64,000 nucleotides of DNA from assembly GCA_963971575.1 (NCBI GenBank), contig OZ020619.1, positions 20,590,813 to 20,654,812 on the forward strand, in the 5' to 3' direction. The DNA is from Liopterus haemorrhoidalis (taxonomy: Eukaryota > Arthropoda > Insecta > Coleoptera > Dytiscidae). Shown piece by piece: positions 10,364-21,902 of this stretch (position 1 is the first letter of the stretch; each line of letters opens with the position of its first letter). Position numbers and translations under genes: made by a program. The notes under the pieces were generated by a model. That model was not told the origin of the DNA. It did no database searches and saw only the letters and a list, made by a program, of their open reading frames with translations.

Positions 10364-10599
10364 GTCTAGTCAGCTAAATAAGTATAGCAAATGTAAAATG
10401 AAAAGTAAATCATATGCGTAGTACTATTTAGTAGTGGGTTACTAACCGTTACGAGTATTTTGGCTACATTGATGTTTCTATGTATTTTACAAAACCATTA
10501 TAAAAACACCCCCATTTTTTTAATTTGTAAGCGTTCTGTCCAAAACTAGTCTTCTGCACAGCTTCTTTTCATCTTGCGTTAGCTATACTGTTATCACAC

Positions 10600-11690
10600 A
10601 CTGAATTACAGGGTGTGCGACAAAAGATTTTTAAAGTGATTTTCGCAAATAATAATTTGGTTAGAATAACTAAATTTAAAAAAAAATCAACTACTTTTCG
10701 TTCCTTAAACTACGCCTAAAGAGCTTTCTTTATAACCCATAATAAAAAAAAAATGTAATTTACTTCATATTATAATATTTGATCTAGTCGAGAATTCCTT
10801 TTGAATTATTTCGATTCCCATTATTTAATTGTTCAAATTTTTTTCAGATTTTTAGATTAATCCCTCTGGGATATAGGGCATGGGACAAATGTTTGACACA
10901 TTTGTTGCGAAATAGTGTAAAAATATTTGTTTTGTTCAAATATTTTTGAATATTTGAATTTCAAAATGTCTATACAATTTTACTTCGAATAATGAATATT
11001 CAAATATCATTGCCAGTTCGAATAGTTTATTTGCTAGCTGCAAGTGTAGATTTCACGAATACGCTAAAATTACTTTTCACTTGCATCTGATGATAATAAA
11101 CCGTTATGACTCAACGTAACAGACCTATAGGTTAAAATTAGAGAAAAGAATGAACGTAACAAATGTAATTAGAACGTATTTTATTGATATAATATAATAT
11201 TTATTAATCGACCAAGATTCAAAATGAATTATTGTTTTTGGTCAGACACATTATAAATTACAAAACCTTTTAAAATATACCAACACAATAAACAGAATAA
11301 GATAAAAGTACGTTATGGAAATATTACCCAACATGGAAAATACTTAAATATACAAACAGTTCAAATACAGTAAAAATTAAATATTTTAAAATTGCAATAG
11401 GGCACGTATTTACTTCATAGCATACCTACAGCATATTGTCCATATACATATGTATTTGACTTGTGTAAAATCATCAAGAGAATATATTGCATTTTTCAGT
11501 AAATAATTCTTGATAGTTCTTTTTTAGGGTTTTGTAGGTATGACCGCCAAAAATCCCTTATAACGTCATTCATGTGTCTGTCTGTACGGTGGAAATTGTA
11601 GCCAAAAGGCTTAACAAAGAATGTTGAAATTTGGCATTTTTACATAACGTTACCCAACTGTTGTAAAATTGTTTAATTCTAAAACCGATT
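10600..11690 (+). repeat. Modular interspersed repeat, copy 2
   Basis: Contains ATTAATCCCTCTGGGATATAGGGC (10857), ATTCCCATTATTTAATTG, and at 11527 GGGTTTTGTAGGTATGACC followed by GTCTGTCTGTACGG and GTTGAAATTTGGCAT. These modules are shared with copies at 23.1-23.9, 25.4-27.3, 31.8-32.7 and 57.4-57.8 kb. The sequence between the modules is AT-rich and unremarkable. Confidence 0.55.
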
Positions 11691-11992
11691 TAGTACGTGT
11701 TCGTTTCCTTTTCGGGCTACTGACAGCTTCACCTCTCGATTGTTGTGCAGCGATTTTATTCACTTTAGAAATGCTGACATCTGATGCAGCAGCAACTCTC
11801 TAAAATGTTAATTAACAATTATTTGTAGAGAAATAAGTGAAAAGACCATAGATATAAACAAAATTTAATATTTACTTACATATCCACACATTTCAAATCA
11901 ATTAAAGGTCCAGCATTATCTCCCCCTCTTTTAAAATAATTAATAAGAGACAAAATCATCCTTTGAGAGCAGCTACTAAGAGCATTCGACAT
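11663..11992 (-). pseudogene. Two-exon N-terminal fragment of an IS630/Tc1-like transposase
   Basis: On the minus strand an ATG at 11992 opens MSNALSSCSQRMILSLIN-YFKRGGDNAGPLIDL. Exon 1 ends at 11880 in front of a consensus GTAAGT donor. A ~80-bp intron ends TTTTAGAG, and exon 2 starts at 11797 in frame: VAAASDVSISKVNKI, then SPKRKRTRTKSVLELNN. The pattern (YF...GPL; A.A.GVS..KV.RI helix-turn-helix; SP.K.R.R.K; L..F) matches the N-termini of a widespread insect DDE endonuclease family of IS630/Tc1 type, as I recall it. The frame ends in GTTGGGTAA; the catalytic part is absent. An intact short intron in such a fragment is notable. A domesticated host gene exon is the alternative. Confidence 0.55.
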
Positions 11993-13350
11993 TTTTATTA
12001 CAATAATATTTTATTTAATGTAAAATAAAGTTTAACCTCACTTAAATGTCAAACCTGACTTAAAAACGACTGAACAGTATAATATAAACGTGACAGCGTG
12101 TAAAAACGTTACCAACATTTAGTAAAAAATGCACCAACTGAGTAATGGTCTGATGTTGGTTAAATCACATTATGACATTGGTACTTAAAATAACCAAGTG
12201 TGACGTCATCTCAATTTATTGTGAATGGAGTTTAGGAATGAAATCATGATGTAACTGGCTTAAACAAAAAAATATCTAATCTAAATATAAAAAATCCATA
12301 ACAAGAAACAATAAGTAACTTGGAAACGGTTTGTTTGCGGACTAATGGTTATTAAAGACTTTTCAAATTAATTTTTGTTGAACTATATGTCCCTAAAATT
12401 TGCGACCCTTTTTAACAACCTGTATATACTAGAGCAGTGCTTCTGTACTCAAAACTTACTGTGGAACAGAAAAATACATTTTTTTTTTTTATTTTGTCCT
12501 AAAACCTCATAACCACTAATAGCCTGGTTCTTATAATTATTTATATTATATAATTATTTTTCTAACCTTTATTATTTTCTATTACTATATCTTATTTATT
12601 ACAAAAACGGTCATTAGTTAACCATATATTTAGACATAGGTCTAGTTTGGAATTTTTATATGTTCATCTAATTTTTAAGTCGTCTCTATTAGAAACTAAA
12701 TAGTTTAAATTTATGGGTATATTTTTTACTGTTGGTGAATTTTTTATTTTATTTATCGCTCCGGTTTCGGTTACTAAAAATTTCAAGAAGATGCAAAAAA
12801 AATATATTCCTATATGAGAAATTTCCCAGTAGCAATGTTTTATTTACGACTAAAAAATTGTCGTAACCACTGAACCGATTTTAAAACTTCTTTCAATTTT
12901 GATTAGTGTATAAATCGTGTACCAAGTTTGCTTCTGATGAAATATATATTGCCATCTATAATTTCAAGAAAATGCGGTAAATATAAACCAAAATTTTTTG
13001 TATTACCCGAAGGCGCAAATATCATTAAATCTTTTAAACAAATAAACTAATAAACAGATTTTAAAAATTATTTCAGTTCTGAAGCATATAAATCGTGTAC
13101 TCACCTTGCCGCTGACGAAGCTTATGTTATCGCTGATAATTTAAAAAAAGTATGCTAAATATGAATAAAAATTCCCATAGTACTATTCCAAAAAGTTACA
13201 CAACAAAACACAAATTTTTCCAAAGTTTTAGATTTATAATTTGTAGGTGTAGGCCCTTCTGGATAGTAACGTGGGAGACAAAGTCGAGTGGTCTAATTAT
13301 TTTTTTGCCCAAAATTCAAATATCATCTGCGTATCTGATATCAGATCAAG
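11993..13350. other. AT-rich with one diverged tandem duplication
   Basis: Around 12845-12990 and 13030-13165 the order CCGATTTTAAAA, ATAAATCGTGTACCAAGTTTGC, ATTTCAAGAAAATGCGGTAAAT recurs about 179 bp apart with heavy divergence. The rest shows poly-T tracts (12478-12490) and no supported gene. Confidence 0.45.
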
Positions 13351-13383
13351 TCAGTATCTTTTATTTGATCATCATCATAGTCA

Positions 13384-13475
13384 TCATTGGCTCTTGGCCT
13401 CCTTTTGGATGCGTCGCCATTCTGATCTGTTTTGTACGACCGTCCACCAATTTCTTATGCCAACATTCCTTGACG
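13384..13475 (-). pseudogene. RTE-like LINE C-terminal fragment with (ATG)n end
   Basis: The minus strand reads RNWWTVVQNRSEWRRIQKEA-KSQ and stops at 13384, followed by ATGATGACTATGATGATGA. The (D/N)RxxWRR...EAK ending with an ATG-repeat 3' tail is typical of RTE-type LINEs in insects. The 5' part is lost. The two overlapping plus-strand frames here (13152-13607) are shadows. Confidence 0.65.
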
Positions 13476-13619
13476 AAGATCTTTTGGATAAAATATTGTA
13501 TAAAATTTATTTTAAAAACTTTACGAATCTCAAATCTGCCTACACTATTTGAAAAGTTTTATAAAAGATCAGTAAGAAAAATAGACGAGAAGAACACTCT
13601 TGCTTAGGCGGCCTGCAAT

Positions 13620-15264
13620 TACTGCAATAAAACAATATGTTTAATACTGAAAAAAAACTTTCCAAATATTTTACCAATATTCTACCTCACTTTTGAAGCT
13701 GTTTCCCGCCTGCAAAATGATAAACGAAAGCGGTGAACACTGTTAAGTTAGGTTAGGTTTAATTCATTTCAATAAACATTATCTGAATTATGAAATGTAG
13801 TAATGATATACATTGTTCCTATAGACGTAAATAAATAAACTGTTTGTATTTATTTATAATTATTTTTTTCGCCAGTGGTGTGGCGTCCATGGAAGCAAGG
13901 GATGCACTGCGTCTCTTGCTAAAAAATAATTTATTAATTTATTTATTATTTGTTATAGTAGAATAAGGCTATAATAATAACTTTAAATTAGTCGGATGTA
14001 CAAAGTATAAATTATAGTACAAAATATGTCGAATATTATGAAGACGCTGATATAAAACTCTGGATGCAGCTTTATTTTGTGCAATAAGTCAGGAAGAGTT
14101 CGGATGTATGTATGTTGAGTGTGTCCGCGGTAGGACGGATTACATCAAGTACGTAGCAACGCCTGGGCAGGTGATTTAAGCCAGTTTGGAAGTCAGTCCA
14201 CTAAAAGTCAGCTTATATTATTTCACCGGCTGTGTTAGAGCATTTTACGCAACGCGGCAGTCTATGTCAGCTAAGAAGCGTTTTTTTTTTACGCTTAAGA
14301 CAATGGATTATTTATGAGTGTATATGTTTCTATTTCCTCTATGATTGGATTTCTGAATTCGATAAAAAAAAATAGCTTATTTAATACGTAAAATAAAGTT
14401 CATTTACGATAACTATGAGATGAAGGCACGGTTCTTCGCAAATTGTCCAAAAAAATAGGTTATATCGAACTGCTTCTAAAAAGAGATTGAAAACCTATAT
14501 TTCCTATGGAGGAAAGGAATTAATGAAAATTATGATGCAGAGCATTTCTTTCCAACCGATTTGTCATAAAATTTACGATTTAAATTATATTGTAAGTGTG
14601 TAATATAATGTTAAATTAATGTTAAATATCATATATAGAAATTTAAATCAAATTAAATGAAAATTTCAGCGTGTAAGGATTATCAAAAATAATTGTTAGA
14701 AATGTTTCGTGTTGTTTTTAACCTTTTTGTACAATTTATTTTAATTTTTCACCTGGTTTGCGACAGACAAAAAGTTCAGAAAGCAGTCGTAAAGTTTAAA
14801 ATTTTCTATAATTCGAATCGAAATTTTGAATTTCAAATGTTCGATATAATTTTACTTCAAATAATGAATATTCAAACATTATTACCAGTTATACGAGCTC
14901 TCACAATTATTGCGTAAAGAATGGATATTCTCAATACCTTGTGACTATAGTCATACAATGTTCGTTTAAAGGAAGTCTGGGACAGGAAAAAGTTTTTCTA
15001 GTATTAGTCAAAGAAAACCTCAACTCGACAAACTTGTTTGATTCAAAAAAGTACTTTCTAAATAGCTTTGTTGAGCTTTACGCCGTGTTTGAAGTGGGTA
15101 TTACGTCATATTTTTAGTGAGCATTACGCTGTCTTTTGAGTGGGCATTACGCCGTCTTTTGTCATTATTATTATTATAATTAACCAAAGCCAAGTGAAAG
15201 TAAATTTTGTTATAGACTCAAGTATTTTGGTCAATTGATTTCTAGCAAAGCAAAGGCAACAAAG
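13620..15264. other. No supported gene; isolated hAT end
   Basis: At 13874 CAGTGGTGTGGCGTCCATGG looks like a lone hAT terminus with no partner. Elsewhere the sequence is AT-rich and unique-looking, and the 74-residue frame at 14693 has no motif. Around 15080-15165 the phrase GGGCATTACGCCGTCTTTTG is repeated about twice. Confidence 0.4.
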
Positions 15265-15482
15265 CAGTAGCGGCACTAGCTCTTAAAATCTGGAGGGGCC
15301 AAGAAATATTTGAGTAAAATCTGAAGGGGTGACAAGAAATATTTGAGGGCATCATTTTTTACGGACAGGCGAAAATACAAGTGGTGACTAAAAAAAGGTC
15401 CACACTTGCATACACATTTTTCTCCAAGCATTCTGGGGGCCAGAGCAATTGGGAGGGGGACTCACCGCTATCGCCGCCACTG
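15265..15482. mobile_element. hAT-type MITE H4 with a worn minisatellite unit
   Basis: The ends CAGTAGCGGCACTAG and CTATCGCCGCCACTG pair with 3 mismatches. They are flanked by the exact 8-bp duplication CAACAAAG (15257-15264 and 15483-15490). At 15367-15415 lies one unit of the minisatellite (AATACAAGTGGTGACTAAAA, AGGTCCACACTTGC). It is the same end family as H12 at 61363. Confidence 0.9.
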
Positions 15483-15490
15483 CAACAAAG

Positions 15491-16070
15491 CCAAAAGCTG
15501 TAACCATTAATTAGCGAAATAAGATGCATGCAAGCGCATGGTCATTGGGAATCTGATCCAGAATGTAGCGAGTAATGTCTGTTTTACAGCAAAATTGTGC
15601 AAATATTAGAGCTAAGCAAAGATATAGAGTCCGCTGATATGAATAGCAATGAAATACAAAGATATAATTTGTTATCAGTATATGTTACCAAAAATAAGTG
15701 AACTGTTTTAATATATAATTTTATAATTTACTCTATTTTACCAATAACATATATTTTAAACTCTTAATATAATGTAAGAATTTAAGTAATATAAATATTA
15801 GGAATATTAATTTTAAATATTGTCTAAAGCAGTTTTGTAATAGATACATTTAAAAAAATATCTAGATACAGATACATGCCAAAAATTTGTGTATCTAGAT
15901 ACATTTAAATACTTAAAAAAAAAAAAACACTGTAAAATTAAAATACCATATAAAAACATGTTTAAGATATTCATTTTTATTGAAATACATATAATAGATG
16001 ACAATTAACACTAGACCGTGAAACGTGGTCAGTGAAAATCTCGACAACGAAAATTTTCGCGATTACAATA
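15491..16070. other. AT-rich with TATCTAGATAC repeat block
   Basis: At 15830-15925, GTAATAGATACATTT, ATATCTAGATACAGATACAT and GTATCTAGATACATTT match the subterminal repeats of the hAT element at 52111-53583, so this is a worn relative. Left CAGTTTTG and right CACTG ends are present, but the flanking 8-mers differ. Confidence 0.5.
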
Positions 16071-16292
16071 TATTAAGGTCGGGCAAGTAAAAAATTATGC
16101 AAATTTTAATATTTAAAAAAAAAAACATAATAAACCAGCTGCGTACTGTTTCAATATACGAAATACATATTATGTAACCTTATATATTAAGGTCGGGCTA
16201 GTAAAAAATTATGCAAATTTTAATATTTTAATAAACATAATAAACCAGCTACGTACCGTTTCAGTGTACGAAATACATATTATGTGACCATA
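16071..16292 (+). repeat. Tandem duplication, 114-bp unit x2
   Basis: TATTAAGGTCGGGC(A/T)AGTAAA starts at 16071 and again at 16185. Both copies run through ATAATAAACCAGCT(G/A)CGTAC and GAAATACATATTATGT with about 90% identity. There is no coding potential. Confidence 0.8.
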
Positions 16293-16394
16293 CAAGAATG
16301 AATTGCTATCACAGCCATAGTCATATTGTGCTACGTTAACTAATCTGCGAAGGAAGGTCAATAAGTCCTTACACAACAATAGAAAAACACATTA

Positions 16395-17232
16395 TTTTGG
16401 GTCGATTTATTTTTATCTCCGAACATAGTCTCCTTTTAGTTCGATACACTTCATCCAACGCTTCTCCAACTTTGTCAAGCCATCAAAAAAGTAAGATTCC
16501 GGAAGGCCAACAACATAGGCATCTTTTTCCGGCGAGCCATTTCTTCATGTATGGAAACAGGAAAAAAGTCGATGGGGACCAAATCTAGTGAATACAGTGG
16601 ATGCAGCAACAATTCAAATCGTAATTCATACATTTTCGCTGGCGAAACTGCACAAGTGTACACCCGTGCATTGTCTTGATGGATGGGAACTTTCTTTTTG
16701 ACGAAATGTGGGCGTTTTTTTCTTAATTTCTTTGCTCAACCGATCCGATAACAACGCATAATACTGTCCATTTATCGTTTTTTTTTTTCAAGTAGACAAT
16801 GTGGATGATTCCGTGTGCACCCCAAAAACTGTCACCTTGCCGGCCGATTTAACCGTCTTCGCCTTCTTTGGAGCCGGATCGCCTCCAGAAATCCACAGTT
16901 TCGACTGTTCCTTTGTCTCTGGAGTGTAGTGGTGGATCCATGTTTCATCAACGGTTATGGGTCGACGCAGAAACTTGACGCGACGCGCCAAACCAGCCAT
17001 TGAATCGACCACATGATTGCGTTTATTCTTCACTGTGAGCAAACGCGGCACCCATCTTTTTCATACCCAGTTTTTCGTGCAAAATTGAAACCACTGAGCC
17101 ATGTGATATGCCTGTAGCCTCAACAAGTTCGCGCACTTTGACTCGTCGATCACTCAAGACCATATCGTAGATTTTGTCAATCATTTCTGGCATAGTCAAC
17201 TCAAGTGGACGTCCCGAACGATGATCATCACT
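16395..17232 (-). pseudogene. mariner transposase pseudogene
   Basis: The minus strand reads SSDDHRSGRPLELTMPEMI, then VRELVEATGISHGSV (helix-turn-helix). A frameshift precedes WVPRLLTVKNKRNHVV, the mariner linker motif. The first catalytic aspartate is in VDETWIHHYTPETKEQSK, followed by a frameshift after GKVTVFG and a stop. The second aspartate is in IHQDNARVYTC and the third in HPLYSLDLVPIDFF (family YSPDLAP). The D-D-D spacing fits mariner (DD34D). At least two frameshifts and stops plus a missing N-terminus make it dead. Order and motifs are unambiguous; the subfamily is not assigned. The shorter plus-strand frames here are shadows. Confidence 0.9.
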
Positions 17233-17249
17233 TGAGGATGTAGAATCCC

Positions 17250-18043
17250 CCTAAAACCTGAAGTTAAAAATTAAATTAACTAATAAAACAAAATACAATA
17301 TAATACAATAAAATAAAATGCTATAAAACACAATATAATGCTGATTATTATAAATTTACATTCTATCAAGTCGAAATATAAAAAATTTACTATAGTAAAA
17401 AAATATTGTAAAATATAATTTTTTAAATAGTCGAATATTAATTAAATTATTAAAATAAAGTACAATAGAACGTAATAAAATAAAATAAAATAAAATACTG
17501 TGAAACACAATAAACCACAATAAAAAGCGTTTATACCTACCATCTATGAAATCGAAATATAAAAAAAATTAAATAGTCAGTTAAATAAATTAATAAAATA
17601 TTGTGCAATGGGATACAATATCAAAAAAAAAAAACAATAATACACAATGAAACATCTACCGAGGTGCTGATATTTACATCAAAACGAAGGAGTTATCCTT
17701 TATCGCACTTTTTGCAATTGTTTGTTATTACGGGTTTAGATCTGTTACCGGTGGATGAAGTGTCTAATATGCTACCAACAGTTAAGGAGTAAGTTTACGA
17801 ACAGATTTAATGCTCAAATCCGACTTGAGACGTGTTAAATATTCTTGTCACTGTGAATGCTAAATTTGACTGACTGATAAGATTGCAATCATTGTGTAGT
17901 AAATTTAAGTGGGAGAACTTAGTTTATTAATTAAATTCAATTAAACTAATAACGCGCATGCGTTGACTTGGAATTTTTGCTGTAATCTACAAACACGATT
18001 GACTTGTTATGAACAGGTTACGTAATTGTCTGAAGGTTGCTGC

Positions 18044-18045
<2 letters not shown>
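17250..18045. other. A-rich simple-sequence stretch
   Basis: Tracts of TACAATAAAATAAAATGCTATAAAACACAATA recur at 17275-17345 and 17440-17535, suggesting an old duplication of A-rich DNA. TGACT-flanked GCGCATGCG at 17953 resembles an NRF1-type site, but without gene context it is not called. Confidence 0.4.
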
Positions 18046-18076
<31 letters not shown>

Positions 18077-18230
18077 CGCGGCTGCATATCGCCAGGGTTT
18101 GGGATGCAGTCGTGTGTATTTAGCTCCACTAGTCTCTAGTATGACGCGGCTCAAAAGTTTGCTGAAGTTTGAGATTAGTGGACGCTTGTCAAGACCTGAC
18201 AAACCCCATAATAATAATAATAATAATAAT
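18046..18230 (-). repeat. 132-bp repeat copy A inside an (AAT)n tract
   Basis: (AAT)n at 18046-18075 and 18208-18230 flank a 132-bp unit (18076-18207) running from CCGCGGCTGCATATCG to AAGACCTGACAAACCCC. Copy B at 39286-39417 has the same length and only three mismatches. The flanking tracts look like one LINE (TTA)n tail split by the insertion. Open frames across it are short and have no domain. Confidence 0.75.
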
Positions 18231-19255
18231 TTATTGGTCCAGTAGATCATATACATAATATTGGACAAGTCAATTTTTAAAATACAATCAGTACATTAAA
18301 TAAAAATTATTATTACAGTCGATAATAAAATTAAAATGTCATTAAAATTAAAGTAACATTGAAATAAAAAGTAAAATTTGTTACATTTGTTAAATATATA
18401 TATATGTATACATATAGTCATATTAAAATATCTTATTTTCTAGTTTCGTAAGAGATACTCAGTTAGATTATAATAACATTTTTCTGCTAAAAAATCTGCC
18501 AAAGTTTTTTTAAATATTGGATTAGTTTTACAATCTGTTATGTATTGTGGCAGTTCATTATACATTCTTCTCGATAATATAGTTGGATTGTTAGCCGTTT
18601 TGGCGTATCTGACTAAAGGTATTTCCAAAATATTTTTATTTCTTGTATTATATGTATGTACATCTAGTCGTCTTTCAAAATCTGACAAGTTTTGTCTTAC
18701 ATACAGGCAAGCTTGATAGATATACATACATGGTAATGTCAAGAGATGTAAATTTTTAAAAATTGTAACACATGATGCTCTATTACTGCATCCAACCATA
18801 TTACGAAGAATGCGTTTTTGCAGTCTAAATAATCTAATGAGTTCGGAACTTGCCCCAGCATAGTAAGCCATATGATAGTACTGAGTATATGTTAGCAAAA
18901 TCATGTAGTCAAGTAGTAACTTGACTACATGACTTTGCTAGTAATTTAATTTTCCAACATTCTTGGGACATTCTTTTACATAGACTATCTATTTGAGTAT
19001 CCCATGTAAGCTGTTCATCCAAATGAATTCCTAATAATTTAACCGTTGAATCATTTTTAATAGATTTTTTATTTTTTATTAATTGACTAGCCCCATATGT
19101 AGGTATTCTTTTTACAAATTTTATGAAACTACATTTTTCTTCATTTAATATTAGTTCATTTGATGTTAGCCAATTATTCAGTAACTTTATGTCGCCATTT
19201 ACTTTCGATACAAGGGTACTACAGTCTGAATCGGAACTCATTACTGTCATCAATA
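18231..19255 (-). pseudogene. jockey-like LINE remnant A, 3' half of ORF2
   Basis: The minus strand from ~19253 reads LLNNWLTSNELILNEEKC, then KLLGIHLDEQLTWDTQI (the conserved LG..D..L.W..H region after the RT fingers). A further frame runs LIRLFRLQKRILRNMVGCS, LDVHTYNTRNK and KCYYNLTEYL-LRN before a stop at 18440. This order is the C-terminal end of non-LTR retrotransposon pol proteins of the jockey/CR1 type. The 3' UTR ends in (TTA)n at ~18230. A stop and a frame change lie around the 14-bp inverted repeat at 18901-18932. The 5' part (endonuclease, RT core) is missing, as is typical of 5' truncation. Confidence 0.85.
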
Positions 19256-19700
19256 ACTAACATCTTTTCAGAAACAGTATATATTTCATTCGTGAACACT
19301 AAAAGCAATATAACGCACGCGAGTAAAGCTATTATAAGGGTATTAGATTATATTATATTCGGTGTTCGTTCCAAATGTGTCCACTGCAAATTAATATGGG
19401 TAAACAGTTTTAGATAGGAAAAGTCGTGGGTCGACAGTTAAAATTCAAAGTATCATTAGAAAGAGCATAAAATGCGCATTTTTGAAGTATAAAAGTTATT
19501 AGGCCTTTAGTAAAAATTAATTCTTAATTGTTTATAATATGAAAAATAAACCTTGTGCAATAAATTAAATGCATATTAATTTTAATTGAAATTTATTTAA
19601 ATTATTTTATATTGTTTCAATTTCTAAATAAATTTAAGATCCTCATACATTTCAAAAGTACTTTTTACGTCTCTGCTTGAAACTTATGTAGTCCGTTTCC
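19256..19700. other. No recognisable feature
   Basis: AT-rich sequence upstream of LINE remnant A. It contains TGTTCGTTCCAAATGTGTCCA (19363), which matches the reverse complement of GGACACATTTGGAACGAACAC at ~46871, so a short shared repeat edge is present. Confidence 0.4.
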
Positions 19701-19711
19701 TAAGTTAACTG

Positions 19712-20075
19712 CACAGCAGGGGCGGAGACATATGTTTGTCCATAGACCCGCAGCCCCCACGATTGCTGGGGAGCGCAAAATGTGCTGCAAAAAATGCGAT
19801 ATGTTCAGTTAGCGGGGAGGGGGGATAACACTTAGCTCCGCCGCTGTTGATCATAATATCGGAATGTGAAAATTCCAAAGTGGTCTATGATCCTTCGTTC
19901 TTAACCTTCCAAAATGCAAGTGTTGACAAAAAGATGGTCTTCGCTTCAAAAATTCAAATGTCAACCTGAAAAAATGCCCTCGCTTTAAAAATATGTGGTG
20001 ACCAAAGGTATTCGCTTCCAAAATACAAACGATGACTACAAAAAAAGGTCATGACCTCTAGAATTCAAGTGTTTT
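19712..20075 (+). repeat. Worn hAT-like sequence and minisatellite locus (4-5 units)
   Basis: CAGCAGGGGCGGAG (19712) and CTTAGCTCCGCCGCTG (ending 19847) look like worn hAT ends, but their flanking 8-mers do not match. At 19865-20072 there are 4-5 degenerate minisatellite units (CTTCCAAAATGCAAGTGTTGAC, AAAAGATGGTCTTCGCTTC and so on). Confidence 0.55.
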
Positions 20076-20944
20076 CTTTAAAGACGCTAAAACCACGTGT
20101 TTTTTGTGTGTCCCCTCGTGGGCGCCTGTCTACAAGATCTCCCCATTTAATGTGTTTTTTTTAGTTTACATTTTGCCTAACCTGCCCATTGTTTTTAGTT
20201 GATTACTGTTACCGTTAATTCTGAATATGTTTACATATTTGAATTAGTAGCAGTAACAGATATTTTAAATAGTAATTTTTCAGAAAGTTTATATGCTCAT
20301 AAAAAATTAAAAATAATAATTACATTTGCTATGACAAAAATTCATGATGCTATGCCAGAATAATAGACGCATATTGTAAATAGAATGCTAATAATTATTT
20401 TTAAACGCTAATAATTTTGCAAAACACAATGCAAATAATTAATGAATAATAATTATTGTCGGCTAGTAATTTTTATTATAACGCTTTGGCATACAGTAGC
20501 ATAAAAATAGTGGTATAACTAGAAGATTCTATGTAAAGTACTGTGTACCTAAAAACTAGGTAATTAGGTTAGAAAAATGTTAGAACAGAAGAAGCCGAAA
20601 GGCTCGAAGAAATCTTTAAAATATTTCCAACTAAAATATCTTACCTTAATTTGAAAAACTGTTTGACTAATACTGATAGTTTTGTAATGTAATGACCTGG
20701 AATCTTCCGTGAAAAAATATATATTTCTGGGCCGTATACTAAATTTTGACTTTCTAATTTACACTGATGAATTATTTATCACTATAAAAACCAAGTATAT
20801 TATAAAATCCGGGGCTATATGGCAGCTGGATGAGTAAAGCATGCGCACAGCACTCATGCATGTATTAGGACGTTTTTAAAATAGTAAATTTTAAAATAGA
20901 ATAGTAAAATTTTTGCATAGTAGCATTTTCTTTTTCTTTTAATA
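20076..20944. other. No recognisable feature
   Basis: AT-rich sequence with no frame, RNA or terminal repeats that I can support. Confidence 0.35.
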
Positions 20945-21143
20945 ACAATTCCAGTCAAACGCGCTTCGAGCTTTGGAGAATGCACCTTGGTTCGTCTCAA
21001 ATAGAATGATCCATGAAGACTTCAAAATCCCTTTCATCACGGAAGAAATGCATACAATTGCCAACAAATACCATGACCGGCTCACTGGACATGACAATGA
21101 ACTTACGGTAAATTTAATAAACGACCTTGCTAACACACAGTGA
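20945..21143 (+). pseudogene. jockey-clade LINE C-terminal fragment
   Basis: One plus-strand frame runs about 66 codons to a TGA at 21141-21143. It reads FQSNALRALENAPWFVSNRM, IHEDFKIPFITEEM, KYHDRLTGHDN and VNLINDLANTQ. The pattern FQ...LR...NAPWFVSN..IH.D..IP...EE....KY..RL..H.N.....L is the standard C-terminus of jockey-type pol proteins. The frame is intact in this piece, so it is younger than the other LINE remnants here or was 5'-truncated cleanly. A PIF-type MITE follows 20 bp downstream. The 65-residue minus-strand frame is a shadow. Confidence 0.85.
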
Positions 21144-21162
21144 TATATAAGGAGAAACGTTA

Positions 21163-21656
21163 TGCTTCGTTCAGAACCTCCAAATTATAAATTAGAATTT
21201 ACGTGAAATTAGTACTTAACATAAAATTTGTACGTAGAATTAAGCAGCATTCACATTAAAAATTAAGAAATTAAGCCACTGACAGATATTTTTATCGATT
21301 TCTACTTTATCGATAGATATTTGGCAGCTGTTTACATTTGCTAATGAGTTTTTGAGTGTTTCATAGTTCTGAAAAGAATTAAAATAGAGGAAAAATTTAT
21401 ATTTATACTCATAGAAAACATAAAGATGTGGATAGAAGCAAAAAATATGGCCATAGAAATTTTTAGGTTGACAAGTGCTTACTGCGCATGCGTCAATTAT
21501 AAATTAACTTAAGGGCAAGTCTACAAACATCTAATTTGAATTTATAAGTATAAGTATTAATTTTGAAGGTTGTGAACGGTAACGTACAGTTAAGTATAAC
21601 AAACATTTACGTTAATTCTAAGTACTAAAACTAATTTCGAGGTTCTGAACGCAGCA
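21163..21656. mobile_element. PIF/Harbinger-type MITE (TTA duplication)
   Basis: The ends TGCTTCGTTCAGAACCTC and GAGGTTCTGAACGCAGCA are inverted repeats with one mismatch. Further in, AAATTA and TTAGTACTTA blocks also pair. TTA flanks both sides (21160-21162 and 21657-21659). An internal site ACTGCGCATGCGTCAAT matches the NRF1 consensus at ~21480. There is no transposase. Confidence 0.8.
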
Positions 21657-21748
21657 TTACTCACTGGATGTCTCCCTTACATGCCGACTACTATCAACTA
21701 ATTTACTTAATACTTTCAATGAAGTAGATTGTAAATTAAAATTAAATT

Positions 21749-21902
21749 TACCGGTGTAGCGTAGTGGTAACACGTGTGCTCTGCGTTGCTTAGGTCTCGG
21801 GTACGAATCCCGTTTAGGCATGAAATTTGCAAAAATAAGAATTTTCCTGGCTGAATGCCGAAGGCTATTAAAAAACAAAAAATCAAAAAAAAAAAAAATT
21901 AA
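21749..21902 (+). repeat. tRNA-derived SINE with A-rich tail
   Basis: The A box GTAGCGTAGTGGTAA (21757-21770) and B box GGTACGAATCC (21800-21810) have tRNA spacing. A short body (GCTGAATGCCGAAGGCTATT) and an A-rich tail end near 21902. This is the standard SINE layout. Confidence 0.75.

Noticed and set aside
13152..13607. 151-codon plus-strand frame
   Set aside because: Antisense to an RTE tail on the minus strand and otherwise AT-rich; no motif.
21475..21500. GCGCATGCG (NRF1-like) sites at ~17953, 20840 and 21485 as promoters
   Set aside because: The best one lies inside a MITE and none has a nearby start codon or initiator.
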